The notes under the pieces are model-generated. The model had not been told where the DNA came from, ran no database searches, and was given only the letters and a program-made list of their open reading frames with translations. Of a stretch of DNA of 64,000 bases, positions 15,082 through 26,944 are shown piece by piece. Positions within the stretch are counted from its first letter, which is position 1, and each line of letters starts with the position of its first letter. Both the position numbers and the translations under genes were made by a program. Source of the stretch: Trichinella spiralis (taxonomy: Eukaryota; Nematoda; Enoplea; Trichinellida; Trichinellidae); contig CM012953.1 of NCBI GenBank assembly GCA_000181795.3, positions 14,428,183-14,492,182 on the forward strand, in the 5' to 3' direction.

Positions 15082-15585
15082 AAAAAAAAGTAAATCCATT
15101 ATAAAGAAAGTATTCTTTTTCTTCTTCTCTTGTTGTTATCGTTGTTGACTTTTTATTTTTTTTCATAAAATTTAATATCATTATTAAAAAAGAAAACATA
15201 TATAATTTGTTCGAAGATTAATTTTATTTTTTGCTCTCTTAGTCGAAGAAAAGAAAATCAGTACGTACCTGCCATGTTTGTTCATATTTGCTTTTTTATA
15301 AAAAAAAATCAAAGAATATTTGTGATGATGAAATAATGCCTGTAAGTAAAAAGTTTATTTTTAAAAATTTTATTTTATAATTTATTTGCATTGCATTTTT
15401 CAAAATTGAAAGTGAATGCAAAGAAAACATAATTTTAATATCTGTCACTAATTTTTGCTTGAATTTTTTGTTTTTTTTTGATTTGAACATTCTATAATTG
15501 AATATGATGAAATGTTTGAAAGAACAAAGTGCTGTCTGTTACTTCAGTTGCTTTAATGATGACAGCTTTGTGAATTTGTACATTA
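15082..15585. other. Convergent 3' flanks
   Basis: AT-rich region between the stops of TOP3A and the membrane-protein gene. Nothing coding seen. Confidence 0.5.
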
Positions 15586-16258
15586 TTATTCCACGTGAGT
15601 TGTGCATGTTCGATGTGTACTTTGTTCATTGTGAACACGTTGTGCAAATCGACATCCTGGTTTCACATACAAGCAGATGGTGATGACAAAAAATTTAAAA
15701 AATCCGTTGATGTGTTCATGAAGATGCGGCTGCCAGTGAGTATCCAGAGCGGTCAGTTTCGTCAAGCTCAACACGTAATGAATTACCGATAGCCAAAAGG
15801 TGTGGAACCACACATCGTGAAGACATGTCGGTTTCAGTGACGGTCTGAAAGAAAATTGTATGAAAAAGAAATTTGAAGAAAGACAAAATAATGTATTTAC
15901 ATATGCTTGCCCAGTTGCCAAATGATGCAGGCGGATAGCAGATGCAAGAAAATGGTTACGTGAAGATTGAAATTGCCAAATCTGTGCCAAGTGGCAGCTG
16001 GTTCCAGTTGTTTGGAATGTCGACTGTTCAATGCCCACAAATAGCCCAGCAACTGATCTTTGCTTAACCAGCAACTTTCGTACAAATAAGCTGACAGCGA
16101 TGCGGCAATTATTCGGAAACTTATGCAAATGAAATTTACAAATTTCCCTGGCATTCTGTTCAATCTTACGAAAATGTGACGTTTCGCCAAATTGCAGAGC
16201 GGAGCGAATGCAGCAAACAACTGAATGGTGCAACCTTGAGATACTGTTGCAGCGTCTA
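15586..16258 (-). CDS. Multi-pass membrane protein, PGAP2/FRAG1-like (partial model)
   Basis: Two exons join cleanly in phase 2: 15901-16258 (5' edge approximate) and 15586-15844, stop TAA at 15586. The product has several hydrophobic spans and resembles the FRAG1/DRAM/Sfk1 family, whose member PGAP2 remodels GPI anchors in the Golgi. A segment reading FNLHVTIFLHLLSACIIW matches the position and spacing of the IH-containing span in PGAP2, followed by a span starting VWFHTFWLSVIHY and one with FFKFFVITICLYV. The likeness is in pattern more than identity, so the family is tentative. The 5' exon carrying the start codon was not resolved upstream of 16258. A second frame stays open over the same exon by chance. 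Confidence 0.5.
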
Positions 16259-16964
16259 CTTATAAGTAGGTGACATTGTTCATTTCTGACAGTCTGCTTG
16301 TAGTGGAAATTTTCAACATCAGCAACCTATTTAATATTTCACGAAAAGCATCCATCATCAGAACAATAAATATAGCATATTTCAAAAGTATGCTTTTTCA
16401 CCTTCACTTGTAAGCTATACAAGAAGACAAATTTTTTCGTATGAAAAAAGTTGACTTATATATTATAATTTAAATAGTTACAAAAAACATTTACGACAAA
16501 TGTTTTATAATTGGTGATATTATGAAGAAATTAAATTCAATCACAACAAGCACTAAAACAATTATATTTTATATTATCTGCAAAAGCTATTTCAAATCTT
16601 CAAAAAACTAAAATATTTTGTACTTTACTTAATATTTACAAACAAGTAAATAAATTCGATGATTTTTGTATGAATTTTAAACTTCTCATTATTAGCTTTT
16701 TAATTTTGTAATGTATTCAAAACTTAATCTTAGCTATTTTTTGTCGTTTATGTACGTTTTGATGATACTTCACAACAATACGAATTTTGTGCTCCTGAAA
16801 ATCTAATTTATGATATATACTTTTAAATTAAATTAACGTCATAAATGAATTTTTTTAAACAAACATGTTGAAATTGAAATTATCGTATGCAAAAAAATGT
16901 ACAATTTTACAGAATAAATTCTTAAAAAATTAAATGTCAATAATTTGTTGATAAATGGTTGTTT
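16259..16964. other. Noncoding, AT-rich
   Basis: May contain the missing 5' exon of the PGAP2-like gene; I could not identify it. No other feature. Confidence 0.4.
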
Positions 16965-17965
16965 TATAGGACCAGATTATCTGCTGCAAAATTCCTTTTC
17001 TTTTGCTTTGTGGCTTTTATTAAATTGATCCTGCCTTCAACTAATGGTTTTGCAAGATCAAGGTGTATGTGATCAGGAATCAAACACAACCCGTGTTTCA
17101 TGAGTAGTTCGGCTTGATTTTTCACGATTGATGGGCAGGGCGCTAGGTGTTGTAAGAATAGGAAATTTTCCCTCCCTTGTTTCCAACTATCATGAATTAT
17201 TTTCTGAAATTACGATCTTTTGTTACGACGACCTTCCATATTGCTTGTTCACAGGATGCGCGATGAAAGTGGGCAATTTTAGCATGCTGAATTGCACCTC
17301 TGTTTAAGAACTATTGGAACTCATCTGAAGAGTACTGGAATGTGTTGCCAGATACGATCGTCTACGATTACTAGTCCAAGAATCGTGAACAATTGCCTTA
17401 GTTTGTCCATTATCGTTTTTCAGGGCATTTCAGTTATTGCCATGACTCATGACCATTTTGAAAATGCATCAACGACGCTTCACAATGTTTTTCCTTCAAA
17501 TAATCCAGCGAAGTTGGTGTGCAATCAAAGGTACAAAGGTTATTTGGAATTTTCCAAGAGTGGACTTGAGTTTCAGGCATTGCGGGTCTTAGCGGATGTC
17601 AAACTTCAAATCACTTAACCATCTTAATCTCATTTTTGACAGAAAAAGTAAATCTTTGCCAGCTCCTTCATTCAGGCACTTCTTTGATGATCCTCATGAC
17701 TTTGAAAATGTGAATGAGTAGTGATCGTTTCTGCTTTAGCGAAACAATTTTATTCCTTCCAATCAAGCATTATTCTGTGTTGAAATTTCAAGTTGTTAAC
17801 AAAAAAGTTGCCAAAAATTCTCTTCCTAAATTACACTTTGTTTGACTTTACATTTCATGCCTTCGAGTTATAACTTTCATTCGAGATATGCCTAAGTGAC
17901 GCAAGTTCAACTCCTTGGGAACCTCTGGCAGCCCACAAATGTCAAACTGAACGGAAAATATTTCC
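16965..17965 (-). mobile_element. Fossil LTR-retrotransposon fragment (Gypsy-type integrase)
   Basis: A 1 kb block clearly richer in GC than its surroundings. On the minus strand it shows, in the right order, pieces of a Gypsy-class integrase: an H2C2-like zinc-binding region near 17850-17960 (wording like RHLGISRMKV), an rve core near 17350-17500 (VVDAFSKW), and the region after the core near 16970-17170 (QAELLM, then DLAKPLVEGRI). It is heavily decayed, with something like ten or more breaks across all frames. No LTRs, gag or reverse transcriptase were recognised nearby, so only a pol-end fragment remains. The degree of decay argues for an old insertion. An open frame on the plus strand at 17292-17618 is a shadow of it. 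Confidence 0.75.
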
Positions 17966-18387
17966 ATTCCTGATGCAATGTATTTTGATATACATTAATT
18001 TTAAAATTCAGACAGTACCATATCTTCCCAGAATTAATAATACATAGAATCAAAGAAACTGAAGCTATTACTTATAAAAAACAAAAGGAAAATTGGAATT
18101 AAAATTGCAGCAATGGAAATGTGAATAATTACGCATCACTTATAAATAATAGATTTATTTCGTAATTTCAAAATGTCAGATTAAGTAATAATCCAGATTG
18201 TGCCTGAAATTACATTAGGAAAATCAAACAATGCGATATTTTTTGGGTGAATGTTCATTTATTTCAATGCAATTAACAGTTTCCCCGTGTATTAAAAATT
18301 ATTTATAAAATTTTCAATTCACCAAAGAAGATTCCAACTTTCCATTGCACAAAATTAATTACATGCACAATAAACTGTGGAATTATA
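17966..18387. other. Noncoding flank
   Basis: AT-rich. The duplicated DNase II unit begins near 18365. Nothing else seen. Confidence 0.4.
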
Positions 18388-19707
18388 TTAGGTGCATGCA
18401 TCCAGGTTCTTCGGGGTGATCATCTTTCTGAATAAGTCAGCTGCTTCTTTGCTCAAAACGCAAGCAACTGTTGCTCCATATTTTGCATCTTTCGCCTAAT
18501 TGATTTTAAATTTAGTAAAGGAAAACACAAAAAGTAAATTTAATCATACCGTTCTTCCAGTATTGCTTAGACATACAAAATCAGTATCTGATTTTAGAAC
18601 AGACCATCTTGCGCTGTCTTGTCCTATTGGAATTTCAGTATCTTTAACAGTTATTGGCCCTAACACGTTTTCCACTTTCAGTTGGCCAGCGCATAATTTT
18701 TTCAAAACAGTTGTAGTTTTTCCAGGTGTGTAAACTTGCAATGTTTTTCTTAGATGTTTAACAATATAATTTAAATATATATCTAAAAATACAATATTTT
18801 CCTGTTTTATATTTTTTCATTAATTTTAATAGTTTAGATGTACCTGATGAATACCCTACTGGTGCCGATGCAAATATTTTGACAGTTCCTGGTTGAGTCA
18901 GGGTCCTTATGCTATCAGCAGAAATAGTTGCAGTTGGCTGATACCTATGCAATCCATTAACAAGTTTTTGAATTTCAGGTGAATCATAGAAAGGCTGGAC
19001 GGGTGCTGATGCAGATCTCTGAGTAAAATATATGATGGGTTGCTCATAATCGATCATTTTTGCTGAAAATGTTCATGGCTCTTAATTTTACTTCAATGAA
19101 GAAAAATTGCATACCAATAGCTCTTAAATTAACATCGGAATATGACATGCATAAAAAGGCAGCTGCGTCTTTTGTGGTCTTCTCATTTGAAAATAGAGTT
19201 GCAGTGGTTCCTGCTAAATTTGGAAAATACTTTGCTGTGTGCACCAACCAAAATCCTTTATTTGCAGTCTCAGCCATTATTACACCTAAATAAGAAATCT
19301 GGATATCGTAATTTTGATGTGATACATTTTTCATCTACCTTTTCCAGGACTCATGGGAAGTTCAAATTTAAAATGTGGAGGATAATTGCTGTATGCTACA
19401 ATATTTGCATGGTCCTTGTTTCCAGAAGCAAAATACTTATCCATCGTAGAATGAATTGGTTGCTGTTGTGCATCTATATCTGCAAGGGCTGCCCAGTCTG
19501 CATCACCTGGTTTAAGATAATGTGAAGATTTTCCTCCTGGCAATTTATAGACGAAGAACCTAAAAAGGAATATGAAATAGTTTGATGTATGATGTGCTTA
19601 AATTTCCATTACCAATCTACAAGATTAGCATCTTGATAACATTGGAAGTCAACTGACGTTACGCCTAACTGCAGGGTATATAGAGCTATAACAAAAAGTA
19701 TGAACAT
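18388..19707 (-). CDS. Secreted DNase II-like protein, copy 1 (catalytic His missing)
   Basis: Member of the DNase II family, acid endonucleases with a pseudodimeric HKD fold. Six exons (minus): 19613-19707, 19339-19559, 19115-19285, 18844-19062, 18550-18782 and 18388-18495; 1047 nt, 348 aa. It starts with a signal peptide (MFILFVIALYTLQLGVTS). Family marks are WFFVYKLPGG, GFWLVHTAKYFP (H121) and YPPHF. The C-terminal active-site block, DHSKW in active enzymes, reads DSARW here (291-295), so the catalytic His is S292 and the Lys is R294. The protein is probably secreted but not a nuclease by the usual mechanism (inference). The DNase II family is known to be greatly expanded in Trichinella, often with altered active sites. 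It pairs with the copy at 22230-23550. Confidence 0.9.
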
Positions 19708-20710
19708 ATTTGCAGCGTTTGACAATATCTGCCCTGAGTGCTATATATATAGAGATACATTTAGGCAGTAAATAAACAATAAAACAAAAGCATTTTCAAT
19801 TTTTTCTTCTATGATTTTTGTTTTGAGTAATTGTTATCATTTGTTTTTGTTCATTATTCTGCTGAGTTTTTAATGTAATTTTTCTTATTGATTGAATTGT
19901 TGCATGTGTCTTAATGCAAATAACTTATTTATGGTAATACATAAAAGAAATTATTATACAATTATTATAAAAGCTCTTTTAACAGCTAATTAAATTTAAA
20001 GATTGAAGCCTATATAAGATGCTACTAATAAAATTTCTTTGTTTTTTGTCTAGTGCATTATTGGTTGCGTTTTTTGTCCAAATGAAACAAAACTTAAGTT
20101 TGTAATTCTTCAAAAGAGATTTCTACAGTTTTGAAATATGTGAGACAATATTGTTTTATTCTTTCATTTCATTTCACACTGTGTACATAATACATTTTTA
20201 TAGCATTAACTAATGTTAAGATGCGGTTTGTATATCCATTTTTTGTAATATACTTTCCAGTAGTTGTTCACATTTATGAGTGTTGCAAAACTGAAAATGT
20301 CTTTTGCAGTTTGCAGTAATTAATTTTATTAATAATTGGTTTGGTCAGAATATTAGCACGCTTTATTGAACTTTAGCTTAAAAATTCTATACAATTGTTG
20401 TAAATGGTCAGCTGTTTGCGGCTTTTGAAGTATTTATTCATACTTAGTCTAAATTATTTCTTTCTGCTTTGAATTCAACGTGCGTTTATTGAACACGTTT
20501 ATTGTTTGTATAATTGCTACATCAATTTTATGGCACAAAATTTTTTATTGACATCACAATTAATTATATAATTTATTTCTAGATTTATCTACCTCTTCAT
20601 GGAAATAGAAATTATTCTTTTATACAAGAATATGCTGATCAAACCAGGCTGTATAAGAAGCAACATTGTCTTCATAAATAAATGCATTAATGCAATTGAT
20701 TATAAAATAA

Positions 20711-22204
20711 TGTAATTAATTAATGAAGAAGTTCAACAATGTGATTATGAATAAATCAGATCTTATAGGTTAAATTGATATGAAACTCACAAAAATAATG
20801 ATGAAAATTTAAAATTTTTGTATCAATCAACATTTTAGGTGTTCTTGAGAAGCAGAATTTCAAAACACAAAATTTGAACAACGTATCTCAATGAAATGCT
20901 AACTTGTTGCAAAATCATCATTGCCACCTTTCAGAATTCTTATTTAGAGCATTCCAAAAAAAGGTAAGCATTTCAAAAATTAAAATAAGTCTGAATTATT
21001 GTCTGAATATTCCAAACTGAAAATAATAAAATTCAAATACGTAGAAATCGAAATATATTTTCAAGTCTATATGTGAATGCCAACGAAACATTTTGTGATA
21101 TTTAAGATTACTGAATTTTTTCCCCTAAATAAACGGCTTTTTATTATTTTATTTTTAATAAGCTAATTTCTAATGATTCAAAATTGCAACTGAAGCTTCT
21201 GATTTTTGACTGGCTGATTCAGTTTTCCTGCTTCTCTAGTTTTATCAGTATGCCGTGAGTGTATTGATGAGCGATGCTTTGCCAATATTCTTATATTTTA
21301 ATTTTATTATTCTGCTTGTATATCTACATCATTGAATATCATACGTCAAAGCTGCCAACTTTTTGATAGTAAAATAACATTACTGAACTATTTCGTTTTT
21401 CTTTCAAAACCTGATCAGTAGCTTTTTTTATGAATTTATCTTTACGTTTCAATGTCTTCCTTTTATGATTTATTTAATGTTCTATTCATTGCTTCAATAT
21501 GACAACGTAACTGCTGTAATTCATCATTATTAGGTTATGTAAATATAACTATGGAATTCATCTCTTCATGCTTTTATTTTTGCACATTTTCTCTGGATAT
21601 CGTTATTTTATGCAAACATCGTTTTTTAAGCAAATGAGAAAGAGCAGATTAACAAATTTAGAGCACAATGACATCTGTGGATTGTTGATCACTAACTTGA
21701 TAGCGTGACGATAATGCAGTAACAGCTTTTCTAACCAGTCAAGATGATGTAATCATAAATAAATTTATTTAAAAACCAGAGATCTTAGTAGTATTTTTTA
21801 ATGGCAAATTTTTATATAATTATTTATTGAGAAAATATTAGAAATATACACAATATGCTGCACTGATTTCACGCCAAAATTAACATAGTTGATTATTTGC
21901 TATTTTTTTATTTCTTTTTTTTATTTCCTAGAATTTAATTGATTGTAAGAAAGTAAATTTTATGACATTTTTTCTTAAAAGTTTTCTTATTATTTAGTAA
22001 TTTTTATTCACCTTTTTTACAGGATTTTTGTAATCTTTCTTTTTGTTAACTTCATTGTTATTGCAGTGAGAAACGATTGACAATTCAAATAGTAATTCCG
22101 TATTTTAACAATACAAATTCAAATTTATGATAAAAAAATGTAATATTTGACAATAATTATTTTAATTATAAATGTTCATTTCATTGAAGATGTAGAATAC
22201 ATAT
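20711..22204. other. Unduplicated spacer between DNase II units
   Basis: AT-rich (many runs of T and A), no coding exon recognised on either strand and no visible copy elsewhere in the window. Confidence 0.5.
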
Positions 22205-22229
22205 CCGCAAAATAAACTGCTCAATTATA

Positions 22230-23550
22230 TTATTGGCATGCATCCAAGTTTTCTTTCTTTATCATGTTTCTGAACAAAGCCGCCGCTTCTTTGCTCAAAA
22301 CACAAGCGACTGTTGCTCCATATTTTGCATCATTCGTCTAATTGATTTTCAATTTAGTAAATAAAAGAATATAAAGTGAATTCAATCATACCGTTCTTCC
22401 AGTATTGCTTAAGCATATGAAATCAGAATCTGATTTCGGAACAGACCATCTTGCACTGTCTTGTCCTATTGGAATTACAGTATCTTTAACAGTTATTGGC
22501 CCTAATACGTTTTCCACTTTCAATGTGCCAGTGCATGTTTTTCTCAAAACAGTTGTAGTTGTTCCAGGTGTGTAAACTTGCATGGATTTTTCTAGACGTT
22601 TAACAATATAATTTGAATATATATCTGAAAATACAAAATTTTTTCTGTTTAATATATTTTTTATTAATTTTGTGAATTCAGATGTACCTGATGAATATCC
22701 TACTGGTGCTGATGCAAATATTTTCACAGTTCCTGGTGGAGTCAAAGTCGCTACGCCATCACCAGAAACAGATGCAGTTGGCTGATACTTATGCAATCCA
22801 TTTACAAGTTTTTGAATTTCAGTTGAATCGTAGAATGGCTGGGCGGCTGCTGCTGCCGATCTCTGAGTAAAATATACGATGGGTTGTTCATAATCAATTA
22901 TTTTTGCTAAAATCATTTGGGTTTTTGAATTACATTTCAAGAAAATAATGGTGTATACCAATAGCCCTCAAATTGACATCAGAATATGTCATGCATAAAA
23001 AAGCAGCTGCGTCATTAGTGGTCTTCTCATTTGAAAATAGATCTCCTATAGCACCTGCTAAATTTGGAAAATACTTTGCTGTGTGTACCAACCAAAATCC
23101 CTTATTTGCATCTTCAGCCATTATTACTCCTAAATAAGAAACTTTGATGCTGCAATTTCAATGTGATGCATTTTTATATACCTTTTCCAGGACTCATGGG
23201 AAGTTCAAATTTAAAATGCGGAGGATAATTACTGTATAGTATTATATTTGCATTATCCTTATTTCCTGAATTAAAATACGTATTCATCGTAGAATGAATT
23301 GGTTGCTGTGCGGCATCTATATCTGCAAGAGCTGCCCAGTCTGCATCACCTGGTTTAAGATAATGTGAAGATTTTCCTCCTGGCAGTTTATAAACAAAGA
23401 ACCTAAAAAGTAATATTAAATAGTTTGATGTATGATACATTTGAATTTGCATTACCAATCTACATTATTAGCATTTTCAATGCATTGGTATTCAACGGAT
23501 GTTACACGTAACTGCAAGGTATACAGAGCTATAACAAAAAATATGAACAT
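22230..23550 (-). CDS. Secreted DNase II-like protein, copy 2 (catalytic His missing)
   Basis: Tandem paralogue of the gene at 18388-19707. Six exons (minus): 23456-23550, 23182-23402, 22959-23129, 22688-22906, 22392-22624 and 22230-22337. Each has the same length as in copy 1, again 348 aa. The signal peptide starts MFIFFVIALYTLQL. H121 in GFWLVHTAKYFP is kept, and the C-terminal block is again DSARW rather than DHSKW, so the loss came before the duplication. Differences cluster after the signal peptide, in the middle (AAAAAQPFYDS against SAPVQPFYDS) and at the tail (KKENLDACQ). All frames are open and splice sites intact, which suggests both copies are maintained. Role unknown; a secreted host-interaction protein is plausible. 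Confidence 0.9.
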
Positions 23551-26500
23551 TTTTTTCAATTTTGAACAACTTCTATTCAGGGTGCCCTATATATATAGAT
23601 ACGAATAGGCACTGAATAAACAAGAAAGCAAAAGGATTATGAGTTTTTAACAGAATTTTAGTTTTATTGAATTGCATTATAAAAAATTTTTCTGCTGTTG
23701 TAAATATTTGACCAGCGACGCCATATTGCATATCATGCCTTTTCAAAATGTTTTATAAACATTTCTTGAAATTTTATTTGTTATTTTGATGTAGGTTAAT
23801 TGGTTTTCATGTTATTTAATATTATTTAATGTAATTTAATGATAATTCATTTCCATATATGCTCATTTATTTCATTAATCTGCCACATTTATTTAATTTC
23901 AAAGCCACTCTAGAAATTAACCAGTAGTTTCTTTAGTATTTTTTGTCTTATAATGCATTCAACGAAATAATATTTAAATTAACAATGTTTAAAACTAATT
24001 TACAAACGGAAACAACTGTTTTTGTTTCACTTTTTGAATAAGAAAAGGTGAAAAATATCCCGATGATTTTATGAACAGATATGTAAATGAATAATTCATT
24101 CAATGCCCATAATACTTTTTTTCACTTAATAAATAGACTAGGTTATATTTTTTATTATGAAAATAAAAAAGCTATCTACAATTCTTAGTGACCGCAGCTG
24201 TATGCTTATTGTTGTGATATTTAGTTGTCAATGAATTACTGAACGATTAATTTAGAGTTTTTGTTTCAAAAGTGTTTACAAAATTCTAATAAAATAACCT
24301 TAATGCATTTTTATGTAATACATAATAATTCAGGAAAGCAAATAATTGCTGTTTTAGAAATGTGCTGTCATATTCACTAATTATGCTAAGTTCCATGCAG
24401 TGACATGTGGTGCTTGTTACTGGCCGCTTTTAAAGTATTTATTCATACCCAGTCTAAATCATGTCTCTATGCTTTTAATTCAACGTGCGTTTATTGAATA
24501 CGTTTATTGCTTGCATAATTGCCACATTAATTTTTTGGCACAATATTTTATATAGACATCACAATTAATTATATTATTTATTTCCAGATTTATTTACTTC
24601 TTCAAAACAATGGAAAGCAAGCTTTTGTACAAGATTATACTGATTAAAACGGGCTGTATAAGAAGCAACATTGTCTTTATAAATAAATGTATTAATGCAA
24701 TAATATAAACAAAGATGAATTTTGAATGTGATTTCAGTCTCGAGCTGTAAGCATCATCAAAAAAAAAGCTACATCAATTTTACTTTCAGTGGAAAGCCGC
24801 AATGATGGTAACAACTTCACAGTAGTTAAAAAAGTATGTAAAGAGTAAAGCTGTTTTTCACCGTTCAGTATGTTTGCAGTATGCAGACGTATTAGACTGA
24901 GATTTCGAAAAATTGTTTTTCTAATCAACAATTCCGTATTACAAATATATTAAAGTCAATAGTATAATAATAATACCAAGAAAATGCTTGATAATTGTTA
25001 CAATTGAAATTAAAATTAAAATGGTCATTGCTGTTGGGACTGGTGCTGTGGAAGTACTGTGTGCAGCATAGCATGTCATAGCATTTTCTAACTTTCCTAT
25101 CTTCATTTCAACTGCGAAAGGCGCAACGCTGGTAGCTTTTGTGGTCGCTTTTTTTGCGGTGCGCTGACGATGTTATTCCGTTGCCCCTGGTGATCTTTCC
25201 ATAGGCCCAGGCAAATTTCTCAGTGGATTTTGTGCTCTTTGGTTCAGCGCATTTTCTGCAAAATCTTTACCGCATCCCAACAAATATAACATTGTATGTT
25301 TTTACAAAAAAATATAAAATAAAATAAAATAAAATTTAAAATGTATATATAATTATATAACTTCTCATATAAACAATTACAAATAATTTAGCAATAAATA
25401 ATGATTAAGTATATTGAAAATTGAAGTATATTGCACGTCGGGTTGTGATTTGTAGAATTGCAAGTCATGTGCTGTGACATCATTGTAGTAATGAGTTCAA
25501 TTTCCGCTGGCCCTTAGATCATACACTAATACATAGCACTGCATAGCAATTCCCGTCAGCGGTCTTAAAAAGATGTTGTTAGTGCAGCGCAGGCTGACCT
25601 TTGAGAAGATTACTACGTGAAATATAATAATTTATCCAAACTGTTTGCAGATTCTTATCTTAACGTGTGATTGTCATGAATGGAATTGCTCAGAAGATCA
25701 TTTTGTGAAGGTAAGCTGCTTCTTCAACAATTTTAAATAATAATAAAAGAAAAATTACATACAGTTTTACCATTTTTTAATTCTGATGTTGACGCCGAAG
25801 TCGTTTGCATAAATAAGATCTAACTAGGAGCTGATATTTTTTAAAATATTTTTTATGATTATAAGCATATCAGTTGCAATCATTTAATACAATTTAAATG
25901 AAAAATATTTCTTATAAAAAATTATATTCACTCATCAATGACAGGTGAAATTATTCTTTCATTATAAGTGAAAAATTAAAAAAGCTAAAAAGCAGTAGAA
26001 AGATGACAGCGAGCAATCTGAAAGCTCAATAATATACTTTTTAATAAAAATAAAAGAATATGTTATGATATTACGTAACATTTGTATCATATATTTAAGA
26101 AGTTCAGAATTTCCTTAAAAGAATATTTAAATTTATTTGAAATTTACTTGTGGAAATTACAGAAATAAGTATAAAATAACAAATGAACTTCTTAGTTTAA
26201 AAGAATAACTTCATACATTTTCATCTGTCAATTAATAGATATATTTCAGTTTTCAAAAAAGATGTAAACAAAGGAAAAAAGCATTTGAATATTATTTGTA
26301 TACAGAAGATTTTAGAAGTTAAATTTTGTATGCATTAAAAGTTATTATACTTAAATATTTGCCAATATGAAATATAATTTATATATATTTTTTTAATTTA
26401 AATTAATTTTATTTTAAGTACACTTTATGAATGGTACTTATTTGTAAATTATTTTAAAATCGCTTTATTATCAAGGGAAATTGATAATCATTCATCAAAA

Positions 26501-26944
26501 AGGTAATATTTGATGACTAGCCATCCAACGCAAAACAGATAGAGTTGTACATAGTACAATTGGATATAAAAGGTCTTCTGTCATAAAAAGCGTTTTAATG
26601 ATGGAAAGAATATTGCTTATATTTAATTAAAGTTGTTGAAATGAACGAAAAGATATAATTATTATTAAAATTTAAATTAAATTTGAAAGTTACATGAAGA
26701 TTAATTAATTTATCAAGTTAAACTGAACCTATTGCTTCAGATGAAGCGATCCATATTTATAGCAACATCCGCTCAAAATATTAAAGTTTAGAAATTTCTG
26801 CTTCCGCAGAAACAGGAAAATAAGTGGAGCTCAATCAGTTTTGATTGAAGGAAAAAGTAACTATTTAAAACAAAATAAAATCACCAGAGCTAATCTAAAT
26901 TACTGAATTGTACAGTGTTGCATGCAAATATTGACAACATCAAA
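23551..26944. other. Gene-poor region with a GC-richer island at about 25.0-25.65 kb
   Basis: The first part (to about 24710) is the upstream half of the second duplication unit. Two GC-richer patches follow. On the minus strand 25030-25270 shows open stretches (for example LRNLPGPMERSP, and KKATTKATSVAPFAVE in another frame) that I cannot assign; they look like remains of a decayed coding sequence. The patch at 25430-25620 has no ORF. From 25650 to 26944 it is AT-rich and presumably includes the receptor promoter. Confidence 0.4.

Larger units (their letters stand above)
18365..24710. repeat. Tandem segmental duplication (units about 18365-20710 and 22205-24710)
   Basis: Both units hold a DNase II-like gene with identical exon lengths, and the likeness continues upstream into noncoding DNA. 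For example, TTCAACGTGCGTTTATTGAA occurs near 20475 and 24479, and GTATAAGAAGCAACATTGTC near 20650 and 24656. The start codons are 3843 bp apart and the far flank about 4005 bp apart, so insertions or deletions have accumulated upstream. Roughly 1.5 kb between the units is not shared. Confidence 0.85.

Noticed and set aside
17292-17618. 108-codon plus-strand ORF with a metallo-hydrolase-like MTHDHF string
   Set aside because: The opposite strand carries ordered integrase signatures of an old retroelement, so this frame is a shadow of the fossil.
25430-25530. Possible tRNA-like or SINE head (AGTTCAATTTCC resembles a B box)
   Set aside because: No matching A box at the right distance and no acceptor stem pairing could be found.
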